DNA of 64,000 nt from an uncultured Candidatus Melainabacteria bacterium. Its GTDB lineage: Bacteria; Cyanobacteriota; Vampirovibrionia; Gastranaerophilales; Gastranaerophilaceae. The notes under the pieces are model-generated. The model searched no databases and was not told where the DNA came from. It was given only the letters and a program-made list of their open reading frames with translations. Made by a program: the position numbers and the translations under genes. Location of the stretch: NCBI GenBank assembly GCA_934692485.1, contig CAKUTX010000001.1:248001-312000 (forward strand). The letters are read 5' to 3'. Numbering within the stretch: the stretch's first letter is position 1; every line of letters begins with the position of its first letter. Shown here piece after piece: positions 27,233-36,384 of this stretch.

Positions 27233-28149
27233 TGAACGAAAAAGAACTCATAAAAATCATAAAAACAAGCCTAAAATCCGATTATATCGGTGATGATTGT
27301 GCTTATTTAAAAGACTTGGGTATTGTTATTTCCCAAGACAGTCTTGTTGAAAACGTTCATTTCAAAACAGATTTTATAACCCCATACCAACTCGGCTATA
27401 AATCTATTATGGTTAATATTAGCGACATTTGTGCATCTGGCGCCAAACCGACATACTTGACAATATCGTTATCTTTGCCAAAACATACTGATGAAAAATT
27501 TGTCAGAGAATTTTATGAAGGGGCCAAAGATGCTACCAATGGAGTCGAAATTGTCGGAGGTGATTTAACTGGTAGCGACAGAATTTTTGTATCAGTAACC
27601 GCAATCGGTTTAGCCAAAGGCAGGAAAATATCATCTCGTTCAAATGCTCAAGTAGGTTATAAGGTTATTGTATCAGGTGAACACGGGAATAGCGCCATGG
27701 GCCTAAAGCTCTTGTTAGGAAATAAAACAATTACAAAATCGCAAGAAAAATTTGTTAATGCACACCTCATGCCGGTTGCACAAAGGGAGTTTTCCGAGGA
27801 AATTTCAACCAAAATTAATACGGATTATGCAATGATGGATACATCTGACGGACTCGCAGATGCCTTAATACAAATTGCACAGGCAAGCAACGTAAAAGTA
27901 AATATAGATAGCTCTAGAATTCCGCATGACAAATCTGTTGACATGAACTTAGTTCTATTCGGCGGAGAAGATTATCAACTCGTTGCAGCGGTTCCTGAAA
28001 ATTTCTTAAAAAATCTTTCCAATTACACAGTCATTGGCGAAATAATTGATGGTGAAACAGGATTAGAAATTGATAATAAATTTTATAATAACATAGATGA
28101 CAAATTATATAATCACTTTAAGGAGCATAATAATGAATTTCAAAATTAA
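27232..28149 (+). CDS. thiL: Thiamine-monophosphate kinase
   Basis: 305 aa. It phosphorylates thiamine monophosphate to the active cofactor thiamine diphosphate using ATP. Family signatures: IGDDCAYL with the metal-binding Asp pair, ISQDSLVENVHF, the MVNISDICASGAKPTYLTISLSLP strand-loop, VGGDLTGSD, and MDTSDGLADAL. The start overlaps the preceding stop by one base; the end overlaps ispD by 17 bases, so all three genes are translationally coupled. Its pairing with a cyclic-di-GMP protein has no obvious functional meaning. Confidence 0.94.
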   Translation: MNEKELIKIIKTSLKSDYIGDDCAYLKDLGIVISQDSLVENVHFKTDFITPYQLGYKSIMVNISDICASGAKPTYLTISLSLPKHTDEKFVREFYEGAKDATNGVEIVGGDLTGSDRIFVSVTAIGLAKGRKISSRSNAQVGYKVIVSGEHGNSAMGLKLLLGNKTITKSQEKFVNAHLMPVAQREFSEEISTKINTDYAMMDTSDGLADALIQIAQASNVKVNIDSSRIPHDKSVDMNLVLFGGEDYQLVAAVPENFLKNLSNYTVIGEIIDGETGLEIDNKFYNNIDDKLYNHFKEHNNEFQN

Positions 28150-28786
28150 TGCAATAATTCCGGCTGGCGGAACATCATCTCGTTTTGGGAAAACAAATAA
28201 ATTACTGGAAAAAATTAACGGAAAAGAGGTTATAAAATACACTGTTGAGGCTTTCGAAAAATCAAATGTTAATAAAATTATAATCTGTGCAAATGTTGCT
28301 ATTATCGACGAATTGCAAAATATATTCAAAGAAAGTAAAAAAGTTCGTATAATAGAAGGCGGAGCAAGTCGACAAAATTCAGTTTTTAACGGATTGAGAG
28401 CGGAAGAATGTGATTATGTATTAATTCATGATGGCGCAAGACCAATGATTACAACAGATTTAATAAATACTGCAATAGAAGAAGTTGTTACCAAAAAAGC
28501 TCTGACCGTAGCGACAAAAACAATTGATACAATAAAAGAAGTTCAAGACGGCAAAATAATCCAAACAATAGACCGTTCAAAGCTTTATAACACACAAACC
28601 CCACAAGCTTTTGAATATAATATGATAAAAAATGCTCACGAACAACTTTACGGGCAAAACTTTACAGACGATGCCGGAATGCTTGAAGCACTAGGGCAAA
28701 CCGTTTATATTTTAAACGGGAGCTACAAAAATATCAAAATAACGACACAAAATGATATTGAGATTGCAAAAATTTATTTAGAATAA
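28133..28786 (+). CDS. ispD: 2-C-methyl-D-erythritol 4-phosphate cytidylyltransferase
   Basis: 217 aa from MNFKINAIIPAGG; AGGAG lies 7 nt before this ATG, which favours it over an upstream ATG at 28097. It transfers CMP onto methylerythritol phosphate in the non-mevalonate isoprenoid pathway. Motifs: the N-terminal nucleotide-binding IIPAGGTSSRFG, HDGARPM, TPQAF, and DDAGMLE. Full length. It supplies precursors to UppS. A strong terminator follows. Confidence 0.95.
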   Translation: MNFKINAIIPAGGTSSRFGKTNKLLEKINGKEVIKYTVEAFEKSNVNKIIICANVAIIDELQNIFKESKKVRIIEGGASRQNSVFNGLRAEECDYVLIHDGARPMITTDLINTAIEEVVTKKALTVATKTIDTIKEVQDGKIIQTIDRSKLYNTQTPQAFEYNMIKNAHEQLYGQNFTDDAGMLEALGQTVYILNGSYKNIKITTQNDIEIAKIYLE

Positions 28787-28803
28787 TTTTTATAATAAAA
28801 AAA

Positions 28804-28837
28804 ATTCATGTCACCCAAAACCAAAGGTGACATGAAT
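28804..28837. terminator. Strong bidirectional terminator
   Basis: A perfect 12-bp stem, ATTCATGTCACC with GGTGACATGAAT, and a 10-nt loop, with a long A run on the left, so a strong T tract for the minus-strand gene. Confidence 0.9.
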
Positions 28838-28862
28838 ATTCTTTCTTCACATGTTTTTTATT

Positions 28863-29669
28863 TTATGCTTGTTTATCAATATTATTAGGAGTTTGAGCCT
28901 CTTGAGCTTTGTTTCCGCCAAAAGCACCACACAAGTAGCCAACCGTTCCTAATACAGCAGCACCAATTGCGCCATAAATTCCGGCTGTTTTCAATTTTAC
29001 TTCACGCAATGTTTTTTTGACGGCACCAAAAGCTTCTTCTTCAAGCTCTCCTTTTACTAATTTATCCTTTGTAGAGTCATATACTAATTCCCACGCTTTT
29101 TTTCCATAATCTTTTTTAGTAAGTGGATAGCCAAGATCTTTTAACACATCAAATGCTCCTTTGAGTTGCGCCTTAGCTTTCTCAAAGCCAACAGTTGATA
29201 TATCTTTTTCAATGGAAGCAGAAATTATTTGTTTAGCTTCCTCAATACTTTTAGCATCTCCAATTTTACTCAACAATTCTGCATCATCAGTATTGATAAG
29301 ACTCTTTCCAAAAAAATTATCACCATTAACAGCATCGAAAAACTCTGGAAGAGTCTTACAATCTGCAGTAGCAGAGTTTAAGACATCCATTGTCAAATTT
29401 TTCAATTCTTCTGCTGTTTTCACGTCGGAACTAGTAACTTTTTCTACAACCGGTAAAATTTGTTTAAAAATTTTCTTTTGCTCTTCCGGCAATGTTTCAA
29501 TTAAATTATCACCTAGTTTTTTGCAAAAACTATCTGTTGGAGCACCGTCTTTCAAATATGATTTTGTGTAATAACCTGCTGCGGCGCCGGCTCCGGCACC
29601 TAAAACAATACCTCCTGCAGTGTATAAACCAGTATTATTGCTTGAATTGTTTACGCTATCTACTGACAT
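28863..29669 (-). CDS. Lineage-specific protein with two Gly/Ala-rich membrane segments
   Basis: 268 aa, unassigned. A short Ser/Asn-rich head (MSVDSVNNSSNN) is followed by a hydrophobic glycine-rich helix (~17-36, GGIVLGAGAGAAAGYY), a ~180-residue helical charged domain, and a second hydrophobic segment near the C-terminus (GIYGAIGAAVLGTVGYLCGAFGG). No catalytic motif is evident. Its promoter and 5' leader are duplicated upstream of the 41345-42130 gene, so the two are likely co-regulated. AAAGGG precedes the ATG by 8 nt. Confidence 0.65.
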   Translation of the reverse strand: MSVDSVNNSSNNTGLYTAGGIVLGAGAGAAAGYYTKSYLKDGAPTDSFCKKLGDNLIETLPEEQKKIFKQILPVVEKVTSSDVKTAEELKNLTMDVLNSATADCKTLPEFFDAVNGDNFFGKSLINTDDAELLSKIGDAKSIEEAKQIISASIEKDISTVGFEKAKAQLKGAFDVLKDLGYPLTKKDYGKKAWELVYDSTKDKLVKGELEEEAFGAVKKTLREVKLKTAGIYGAIGAAVLGTVGYLCGAFGGNKAQEAQTPNNIDKQA

Positions 29670-29690
29670 AAATTTTCCCTTTCAAAATTT

Positions 29691-29827
29691 GTACCACACA
29701 TATTTATTAAAACATAACGGGCTGAAATTTTGACACAGTGCGGCGCATAGCATAGCATAGCATAGCATAGAGGCATTATGACAGGGTTTCAGCCAATTTT
29801 AAATTCATCTTTACATTTCGTTACATA
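29691..29827 (-). promoter_or_regulatory. Duplicated promoter/5'UTR module, copy 1 (CATAG x5)
   Basis: On the minus strand, in order: a direct repeat ATGTAA-CGAA-ATGTAA (~29826-29810), -35 TTTAAA (29803-29798), a 17-nt spacer, -10 CATAAT (29780-29775), then five tandem pentamers (29770-29746, CATAG on +) at the expected start site, and near the gene a TGTTTTAATAAATATGT leader motif (29714-29691). Copy 2 is at 42151-42286. Confidence 0.75.
29746..29770. repeat. Pentanucleotide tandem repeat, (CATAG)5
   Basis: Five perfect CATAG units directly downstream of a -10 box; the homologous site at 42210-42229 has four. Confidence 0.95.
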
Positions 29828-29961
29828 TTGTGTTTTGGGGAATTTTAGAAGCAATTGCATAACTAAATTGTGCTTGTTTTTCAAAATTTATTTTCAGACA
29901 GAAAAAATGAGGTGAAAATTTGATATTTCACCTCATCTTATTTTAAAAATTTAAACAAAAA

Positions 29962-30168
29962 CTATTTAAGTCTTACGCTTACTGATGTGCCTTTTTTAGA
30001 GATTTCAACTTTATCTTCTCTAGCTAACCAGCCAAGACCTAAGTCAGCAAAATTTCCTTTAAGGTCTAATTCTTTTTTCATTTTAGAGAATGATGATTCT
30101 CCATTGTCGTTCAAATAGTTGTAAATTTGACCTGCTGATTGTCCAATTTTGTCTTGTAATTCTTGCAT
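29962..30168 (-). CDS. Small winged-helix protein (DUF2582-like)
   Basis: 68 aa from MQELQDKIG; GGAGG lies 7 nt before this ATG. The sequence is a compact winged helix-turn-helix: KIGQSAGQIYNYL, a SFSKMKKEL recognition region, then LGLGWLAREDKVEI and a short beta wing. It resembles the DUF2582 (PF10771) family from memory; function unknown. It is small enough to be a DNA- or protein-binding adaptor. It stands alone. Confidence 0.75.
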   Translation of the reverse strand: MQELQDKIGQSAGQIYNYLNDNGESSFSKMKKELDLKGNFADLGLGWLAREDKVEISKKGTSVSVRLK

Positions 30169-30316
30169 AATTCTAACCTCCAATATTTACCAGATTTCCT
30201 TCTCCGTTTATACAACAATAATAGCCGATTGGCTAAAAAAATGCAATAGTTCAACTAGATGAGGACAAATAAATATTTTTATTGTTCATGCTACAATTAT
30301 TATTGAAGGAGTTTAA

Positions 30317-33300
30317 ATGTTAATTTCCGGCGATATATCTACAAACAAAACTGATTTGCTTATCAATGCTTATGCAAATCTACTTAACTCCGGAATTAAT
30401 TCATCCGAAATTTTGGTATTAGTCCAAAACTCAAACCTTAAACAAAACTTTACAAACAAAGTTCTCGAAAAATTAACCGTCAATTCTATCGAAAAACTTC
30501 AAATCTATTCATTTTTTGGGCTTGTTTACAACACTATTAATGATAATTGGGCTTTCTTAGAAAATATTAACCCATATGACAACCCGAAAATTTTGCCAAA
30601 CTTGACGGGGCTTGAGGTTTCTCAATTCATACTCAAAGACATTTTAAAAGATGTAAAATTCAAAGGATACAATTCCAAAAAATCATTACTTCATCAAATA
30701 TTCAGAAGATATTCACTCATTGTTCAAAACAATTTGACAGATGAAGAAATAGAGTGGCGCTCAAGAGTTTTAGGTGAAAGTTTTGCCGATGATGCAAGAA
30801 TTACTTTAAAAAAATTACTGGCAAAAACACTTGCCCTAAGAGATTTTGATTACCTAAGACAAGGTCTTGTATTCAATTATATTTATAAAAACACTGATTA
30901 TTTTAACAAGATTAAATATTTAATACTCGATGATGGAGATGAAATAACACCAATTTGTTTCGACTTTATTTCACACCTAGCTCCGCAACTAAAAGATGTG
31001 TTTATCGGATATGACGAAAAAGGAGCAAGTCGCTCAGGATATTTAAGCGCAGATAAAACAGCCGTTTGGAAATTTGAAGAATTATTCAACCAAAAAGCAT
31101 CAAAATTAACTTCGAAAAACAAACTGGCTAAAGATGCAGAAATTTTATACAAAAATATTACAGAAAACAAATCCGATAAAATAGACAATTTTTCACTGCA
31201 ATCTCCATCAAAACGTGCATCAATGATTGATTTTGCGGTAAAACAAATCCAAGAACTTTTTACTAAAAATGTCAAACCGAATGAAATTTCTATAATCACA
31301 CCAATTGTTGACGACATGCTCAAATTTTCACTTAAAGAAAATATCCGCTGCAATTTATTATTTTTATCAGGAAGCGAAAAATTAATTCAGAACAGGTTTG
31401 TAAAAGCTATTTTAACCATATTAAAATTAACTTGCAATATGCAGGTATCAGAATTTGATATACGCGTAATTTTATCTGAATTTTTAGGAATTCCGATTAA
31501 ATATTGTAAGAAAATTTTAGAAAATTTTGAAAACTCAGGAGAATTTGTTGAAAACGAATTTCCTCTAGATGAATATACTGAAAGATATAAAAAATTTATC
31601 TCTATTTTGAACGATTTAAAAGAAAATAAAACAAAACTTTCTGAAAAAGTATGTGACATTTTTAATGAATTAGCGCAAATATATTGTACAAATTCGACCG
31701 AATTAAATAAATTTAACTTCTTTGTAAAACAAATTCAAGATTTTGAAAATGTTTTTGAAAATGATTTTGAAACCAAGCAAGAAGAAATAATTACACAAAT
31801 CGAAAACTCAATAATTGCTGAAAACCCTTATTCAACGCTGGAAATCAATAAAAATGATTTAATTATTTCCACCCCTCAAAAAATTATTGATAATCAAATA
31901 AAAACAAAATATCAATTATGGTTAGATATTTCAAGTGACGAATGGGTAAAAAGCGATACTGGCCCGTTATACAATGCTTGGGTTTTTCAACGCGGCTGGG
32001 CAAAAGACGAATACACTATTGATGACAATATAGAATTATCAAAAGAAAAAACTGCCCGAATTTTAAGAAAACTGACTCTTTGCGGCTCAGAACATATTTA
32101 TACATATTCAAGCCTATTTGACGGAAATGGAATAGAAAATTTTGGCGGAATAGAAGAATATATTAATATTAATGAACAAATAGAAAAAACTCCTGACACC
32201 CCGACTTTTCATATAACACCAAGAGAAGATCAAAAACCCGTATTAGATTACAAAAGTGGGAAAATGGCAATTTCTGCCGTTCCAGGTGCTGGAAAAACAA
32301 CTATCCTACTTGCATTAATAATAAAACTTTTAGATGACGGGGTTAATCCTGAAAATATTTTTGTAATGACATATATGGAATCGGCAGCAAGAAATTTTCG
32401 CGACAGAATTAAAAACATAAGACAGAATTCTTCTCAACTACCTAATATTAGCACAATTCACGGCTTAGCACTTAGAATACTAAAAGAAAACGGCAATTTT
32501 GAAAGACTCGGATTATCTTCTGACTTTGAAATTTGCGACGATACTCAACGTTCAAGAATTGTGAAAGAAATCTCAACGAAATTAAAATTAAAAAAAACGG
32601 AGTCAGAGGAATTTGATAGGGGGATTTCTGTTTTTAAAATCGGAAACGGCAATTTCGAAAACTCAGATAATTCAGACAAAAAAATTCAAAAATTCAAAAC
32701 TTTTTTTGAGGAATACCAAAAGATATTAAAAGGGAATAACCTGATAGATTATGACGACATGCTGGTTTCATCAGTAAAACTTCTTGAAGAAAACCCTGAC
32801 ATTCGAACCTATTACCAAAATATTTGTCAATATATTATAGAAGATGAAGCTCAAGATTCTTCGTCTATCCAACAACGCTTGATAAATTTGTTAAGTGCAA
32901 AATACGGAAACCTAATCCGTTGTGGCGACATAAACCAAGCAATCACAACAACATTTTCAAACGCAGATGTCGAAGGTTTTAGAAAATTCATAAAAGAAAG
33001 CAACAGCATTAGCATGAACTGCTCTCAAAGGTGCACAAAAGATGTATGGACTCTCGCGAACAATCTTGTTAAATGGGCCGAAACACAATCTGAAACCAAG
33101 AATGCGTTCTTTGAAATTTTTATGCAACCAGTAGAAGGTAAAAACCCGATTTCTGAAAACGCGCTACATTCTAAAATTTTTGAAAAAACTCTTGAAGAAA
33201 GAAATTATATTTTAAAAGAAATTAAACAGGCTTTGAAAAAAAATCCAAAATGCACAATTGGAATTTTGCTAAGGAGCAATTACCAAGTAGCTCAATGGAT

Positions 33301-34183
33301 AAATTTTATCAATAACAGTGGGCTAAAAAGTATTACACGAAGCGAAAGCTTAGAACAAAAGACAATTTTTAGAACAATTTTTGCAGTTATGCAAATGATT
33401 TTACACCCGTTTGACAACAATATTATTGCCAATAATTACGAAATTCTTGCAGAAATGGGGTTTTATAAACAACGTTTGGGGCTTGAAATCAGGAAATACG
33501 AAAATCCGTTTATTCAAATAAATTGTGATAATATTGAAAATATTCACCTTGCTCAATTTTATTGGGATTTAACATATTGGAATTCATTCTCTCATCTCGC
33601 ACCGGAAGAACTTGCGATAAAAATAGGATTGCATTATTTTTCATCTGAAATCGAAAAATCGAATGTTTATTTAATTTCAACGCTAATAAAAAGATTGAGT
33701 ATGAGCTACAAAACATTTCCTATTCTACTGGAAAGACTTGGAGAACTTGCTAAAAAACCTTCACTCAGCGGCTTTAAATTCTTTTCGGAAGAAGATGAAA
33801 GCAACAAGGAATTCTTGGCTGGTAAAGTTCAAATAATGACATTACACAAATCTAAAGGAGATGAATTTGATTACGTATTCATTCCTGAAATGTCAGAAAA
33901 AAATCTTACATTAGATTTCAACCAAATAAAACTTAAAAATGCGGATTTCACTGAAAACTTGAAACGTCTAAATTCTCAATACAAACCAAAATCAGAATTT
34001 GATATGAAACAAGAATTAGTTTCTGAAAACTTAAGATTACTCTACGTTGCAATTACCAGAGCGAAAAAACATTTATATTTTACAGCAAGCAGGAAAACAA
34101 AATCGTTCGAAAAAATAGTTGAACAAGAACCAAGCCTTATTTTTACAGAAATTTTGACAAATACGGAGGAATTTCATGATTAA
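30317..34183 (+). CDS. Tandem SF1 (UvrD/AddA-like) helicase with an inactivated N-terminal motor
   Basis: 1,288 aa. The C-terminal half is a complete UvrD/Rep-type helicase: Walker A AVPGAGKTT (~654), STIHGLALRIL, Walker B EDEAQD (~842), GDINQAITTTF, LHKSKGDEFDYVF (~1176) and motif VI LLYVAITRAKKHLYF (~1242). The first ~640 residues look like a decayed copy of the same fold: GDISTNKT (5-12) at the Walker A position, EILVLVQN, then IISTPQKIIDNQIKTKYQLWLD and ARILRKLTLCGSEHIYTY at the places of motifs V and VI. This mirrors AddB/RecC, whose motor is dead, but fused to an AddA-like motor. Downstream, overlapping by 8 nt, is a RecB-type nuclease. I infer a double-strand-break resection enzyme. 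Confidence 0.87.
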   Translation: MLISGDISTNKTDLLINAYANLLNSGINSSEILVLVQNSNLKQNFTNKVLEKLTVNSIEKLQIYSFFGLVYNTINDNWAFLENINPYDNPKILPNLTGLEVSQFILKDILKDVKFKGYNSKKSLLHQIFRRYSLIVQNNLTDEEIEWRSRVLGESFADDARITLKKLLAKTLALRDFDYLRQGLVFNYIYKNTDYFNKIKYLILDDGDEITPICFDFISHLAPQLKDVFIGYDEKGASRSGYLSADKTAVWKFEELFNQKASKLTSKNKLAKDAEILYKNITENKSDKIDNFSLQSPSKRASMIDFAVKQIQELFTKNVKPNEISIITPIVDDMLKFSLKENIRCNLLFLSGSEKLIQNRFVKAILTILKLTCNMQVSEFDIRVILSEFLGIPIKYCKKILENFENSGEFVENEFPLDEYTERYKKFISILNDLKENKTKLSEKVCDIFNELAQIYCTNSTELNKFNFFVKQIQDFENVFENDFETKQEEIITQIENSIIAENPYSTLEINKNDLIISTPQKIIDNQIKTKYQLWLDISSDEWVKSDTGPLYNAWVFQRGWAKDEYTIDDNIELSKEKTARILRKLTLCGSEHIYTYSSLFDGNGIENFGGIEEYININEQIEKTPDTPTFHITPREDQKPVLDYKSGKMAISAVPGAGKTTILLALIIKLLDDGVNPENIFVMTYMESAARNFRDRIKNIRQNSSQLPNISTIHGLALRILKENGNFERLGLSSDFEICDDTQRSRIVKEISTKLKLKKTESEEFDRGISVFKIGNGNFENSDNSDKKIQKFKTFFEEYQKILKGNNLIDYDDMLVSSVKLLEENPDIRTYYQNICQYIIEDEAQDSSSIQQRLINLLSAKYGNLIRCGDINQAITTTFSNADVEGFRKFIKESNSISMNCSQRCTKDVWTLANNLVKWAETQSETKNAFFEIFMQPVEGKNPISENALHSKIFEKTLEERNYILKEIKQALKKNPKCTIGILLRSNYQVAQWINFINNSGLKSITRSESLEQKTIFRTIFAVMQMILHPFDNNIIANNYEILAEMGFYKQRLGLEIRKYENPFIQINCDNIENIHLAQFYWDLTYWNSFSHLAPEELAIKIGLHYFSSEIEKSNVYLISTLIKRLSMSYKTFPILLERLGELAKKPSLSGFKFFSEEDESNKEFLAGKVQIMTLHKSKGDEFDYVFIPEMSEKNLTLDFNQIKLKNADFTENLKRLNSQYKPKSEFDMKQELVSENLRLLYVAITRAKKHLYFTASRKTKSFEKIVEQEPSLIFTEILTNTEEFHD

Positions 34184-34817
34184 CTATTCGCCAAATATGC
34201 TAAAAACATTCAAAAGCTGTCCTCTAAAATATAAATTCAAATATATCGATAAAATTTCACTTCCACAAAAAAGCAGTTTTTTTGAAAAAGGGAAAAAAGT
34301 TCATGCGCTTGCAAACTATTACCTTAAAGGATTGGATATTTCTAAATTTGAACCGACTTTAAATCCTGAAGAAGCCAAAGCTTGGAATATCCTAAAAACT
34401 AACGAATTTTTTAATAAAACTTATGTAAATTCCGAATACAACCTCTCTTGCAAAATCGGAGATTTTTGGATTGGTGGAAGATTAGACGCAATTGTAATGG
34501 AAAATGATAATTTATATATTTTGGATTATAAAACCGGTTCAATCCCTCAAAATCCGGAATATGATTACCAAACAATTACGTACCTTCTCTGTTTGTCAAA
34601 TTCTTCAATCGTCAAACCGCAAAATAATCTTAAATTTGTATATATTGATTTAAAAAATAATAAAAATTTTGTAATAGACTTTGACCAAACTAGAAAAAAA
34701 GAATATGAAAATGCAATAGTTCAAATTTGTTCTGCTATTGAAAATGCTCAATATCCCGAAGACATTGAGCATATAAAAATGTGTGATTTTTGCGAATACA
34801 AAAAAATCTGTATATAA
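34176..34817 (+). CDS. Stand-alone RecB/Cas4-like PD-(D/E)XK nuclease with Fe-S cysteines
   Basis: 213 aa. The nuclease core is GGRLDAIV followed by LYILDYKTG, the D...DxK of the RecB family. Cys15 (KSCPLKYKFKYI) with Cys203, Cys206 and Cys212 (CDFCEYKKIC) forms the one-plus-three cysteine set that holds a 4Fe-4S cluster in AddB, AdnA and Cas4. In RecBCD or AddAB this domain is fused to a helicase; here it is a separate gene overlapping the helicase gene by 8 nt. No cas1, cas2 or CRISPR array is present, so Cas4 function is unlikely. Confidence 0.88.
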   Translation: MINYSPNMLKTFKSCPLKYKFKYIDKISLPQKSSFFEKGKKVHALANYYLKGLDISKFEPTLNPEEAKAWNILKTNEFFNKTYVNSEYNLSCKIGDFWIGGRLDAIVMENDNLYILDYKTGSIPQNPEYDYQTITYLLCLSNSSIVKPQNNLKFVYIDLKNNKNFVIDFDQTRKKEYENAIVQICSAIENAQYPEDIEHIKMCDFCEYKKICI

Positions 34818-34968
34818 GCAAATTCAAATTATTCTATAAGTGAAAACGTTTTAGAATTATTTCTATTAGTTTTACATTTGGCTCTACTCCGCAACTTTTA
34901 AAATCATTCAATAAAATTCAAAACGCAATCATAATACTAAATCATTCTTTGTATAATTTTATTCACAA

Positions 34969-35000
34969 AAAAAGACTTCCTAAAAATAGGAAGTCTTTTT
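34969..35000. terminator. Terminator after rplL
   Basis: AAAAAGACTTCC and GGAAGTCTTTTT, 12-bp stem, 8-nt loop, T runs on both strands. The 34818-34968 stretch upstream shows no gene. Confidence 0.9.
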
Positions 35001-35020
35001 TCAAAATCATAATCAATTGA

Positions 35021-35392
35021 CTATTTGATTTCAACAGTTGCACCAGCAGCTTCAAGTTGTTTTTTGATAGCTTCAGCATCTTCTTTTTTGATGCCTTCTT
35101 TAACTGCTTTAGGAGCGCCATCAACTAATTCTTTAGCTTCTTTCAAGCCAAGACCTGTGATAGCTCTTACTTCTTTCAATACAGCGATTTTGTTAGCACC
35201 AGCAGATGCCAAGATTACGTTTACTTCAGAAGCTTCTTCAGCTGCTGCTTCACCAGCTACAGGAGCTGCTGCTACAGCTACAGGAGCTGCTGCAGATACG
35301 CCAAATTTTTCTTCCATAGCTTTTACTAATTCAGCTGCTTCTAACAAAGTTAATTTTTCAATTGATTCTAAAATTGTTTCTACGTTACTCAT
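35021..35392 (-). CDS. rplL: Ribosomal protein L7/L12
   Basis: 123 aa. The N-terminal dimerisation helices ([22 protein letters not shown]) are joined by an Ala/Pro-rich hinge ([16 protein letters not shown]) to the C-terminal factor-binding domain ([28 protein letters not shown]). It forms the ribosome stalk that recruits EF-G and EF-Tu GTPases. Downstream of rplJ by 148 nt, in the usual order. Confidence 0.98.
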   Translation of the reverse strand: MSNVETILESIEKLTLLEAAELVKAMEEKFGVSAAAPVAVAAAPVAGEAAAEEASEVNVILASAGANKIAVLKEVRAITGLGLKEAKELVDGAPKAVKEGIKKEDAEAIKKQLEAAGATVEIK

Positions 35393-35540
35393 TATTTTTC
35401 TCCTTTTAAGTTGTTTTTGTACATTATTTGTGTCTTAGATTATTGACTATTCAAAACTTTTTCAAGTTTATCATTTTAGTGTACCGAGTTTGCCTTAACG
35501 CTACTGCCTTAAGCTCACGCAGCGCACTTGCCAAAATCTA

Positions 35541-36062
35541 CTATGCAGACTTTTGATCTCTGACTGCTGCCATAGCTCTTGTAAGTTGAGCCATAACTGC
35601 GTTGATTGATCCAACGATACCTGAAGCAGGTGAGTTGATAGAACCAAGAATTTTTGCAATAAGTTCGTCTTTTGACGGCATTTTTGCCAAAGCTTCAGCT
35701 TCTTTAGCTGATAACAAGTTTCCATCCAATGCACCACCTAAGATAGCGCCTTTTTTAGTGTCTTTAATAAATTTTGCAACTGCTTTTGCAGGACTAACTT
35801 GATCTTCAAAACCGAACGCAATAGCGACAGGGCCAGTTAAAGAATCAGCAAGTACTTCAAAATCAGTACCCTTAAGAGCGATTTTAGCTAAAGTATTTTT
35901 TGTAACCATATAATCGCCACCATCTTTTTGAATACTTCTTCTTAAAGATGTGATTTCTTCTACAGTATAACCTTTATACTCAGTTAAAATAGCTACTTGG
36001 GCTTTTTCTGCTTTTGCTTTTATAGCATCTATTTTTTCAGATTTAAAAGCTTTTGTTGCCAT
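35541..36062 (-). CDS. rplJ: Ribosomal protein L10
   Basis: 173 aa. It anchors L7/L12 dimers to 23S rRNA. Features: the N-terminal rRNA-binding KAEKAQVAILTEYKGYTVEEITSLRR, the MVTKNTLAKIAL strand and a helical C-terminal tail that binds L12. AAGGAG precedes the start. The L10-L12 complex represses its own mRNA in many bacteria, consistent with the leader upstream. rplK and rplA are not adjacent in this window. Confidence 0.97.
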   Translation of the reverse strand: MATKAFKSEKIDAIKAKAEKAQVAILTEYKGYTVEEITSLRRSIQKDGGDYMVTKNTLAKIALKGTDFEVLADSLTGPVAIAFGFEDQVSPAKAVAKFIKDTKKGAILGGALDGNLLSAKEAEALAKMPSKDELIAKILGSINSPASGIVGSINAVMAQLTRAMAAVRDQKSA

Positions 36063-36199
36063 GATTAGCTCCTTTTGTTTGTATTACTTGATTGAATTAA
36101 CAATCTTTATCGACCGATTTACCCAAATACTAAAAAAGACTTTGCTTTTTCAATATTTGACCGCAAAATCTTAAGGTTAACAAATCTATTTATTTTCGA

Positions 36200-36345
36200 C
36201 TGTTTCCTCGGTTAGCTGATTTTTTAAGGGAGTAATTTCGATAACAAGTTTAAATTACCTGTTTCTTGGCTCAAATCGTGACCCTATCACGCTTTCGCCC
36301 ATTTGGGACTTACCCAACTCCCGCTAACTGTCTGCGGTTACAACA
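36200..36345 (-). ncRNA. L10 (rplJL) autoregulatory mRNA leader
   Basis: The untranslated stretch between the promoter and rplJ carries, on the minus strand, GTAACCGCAGACAGTTAGCGG near its 5' end and GCTAACCGAGGAAACAG near its 3' end, enclosing a GC-richer branched region. This matches the conserved layout of the ribosomal protein L10 leader, which binds L10(L12)4 to shut down translation. The identification is from memory of the conserved segments. Confidence 0.7.
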
Positions 36346-36347
36346 CC

Positions 36348-36376
36348 ATAGTACACAAAAAAAGAATAAAATGCAA
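36348..36376 (-). promoter_or_regulatory. rplJL promoter
   Basis: On the minus strand -35 TTGCAT (36376-36371), a 17-nt spacer, -10 TACTAT (36353-36348). It lies just upstream of the L10 leader. Confidence 0.65.
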
Positions 36377-36384
36377 TAGATGAG

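Noticed and set aside
29746..29770. Possible CRISPR-like repeat array at the CATAG tract
   Set aside because: Units are only 5 bp with no spacers; it is a simple tandem repeat. No CRISPR array or cas gene is present in the window.
34176..34817. Cas4 of a CRISPR system
   Set aside because: The four-cysteine nuclease fits, but there is no cas1, cas2 or array and it is coupled to a helicase gene.
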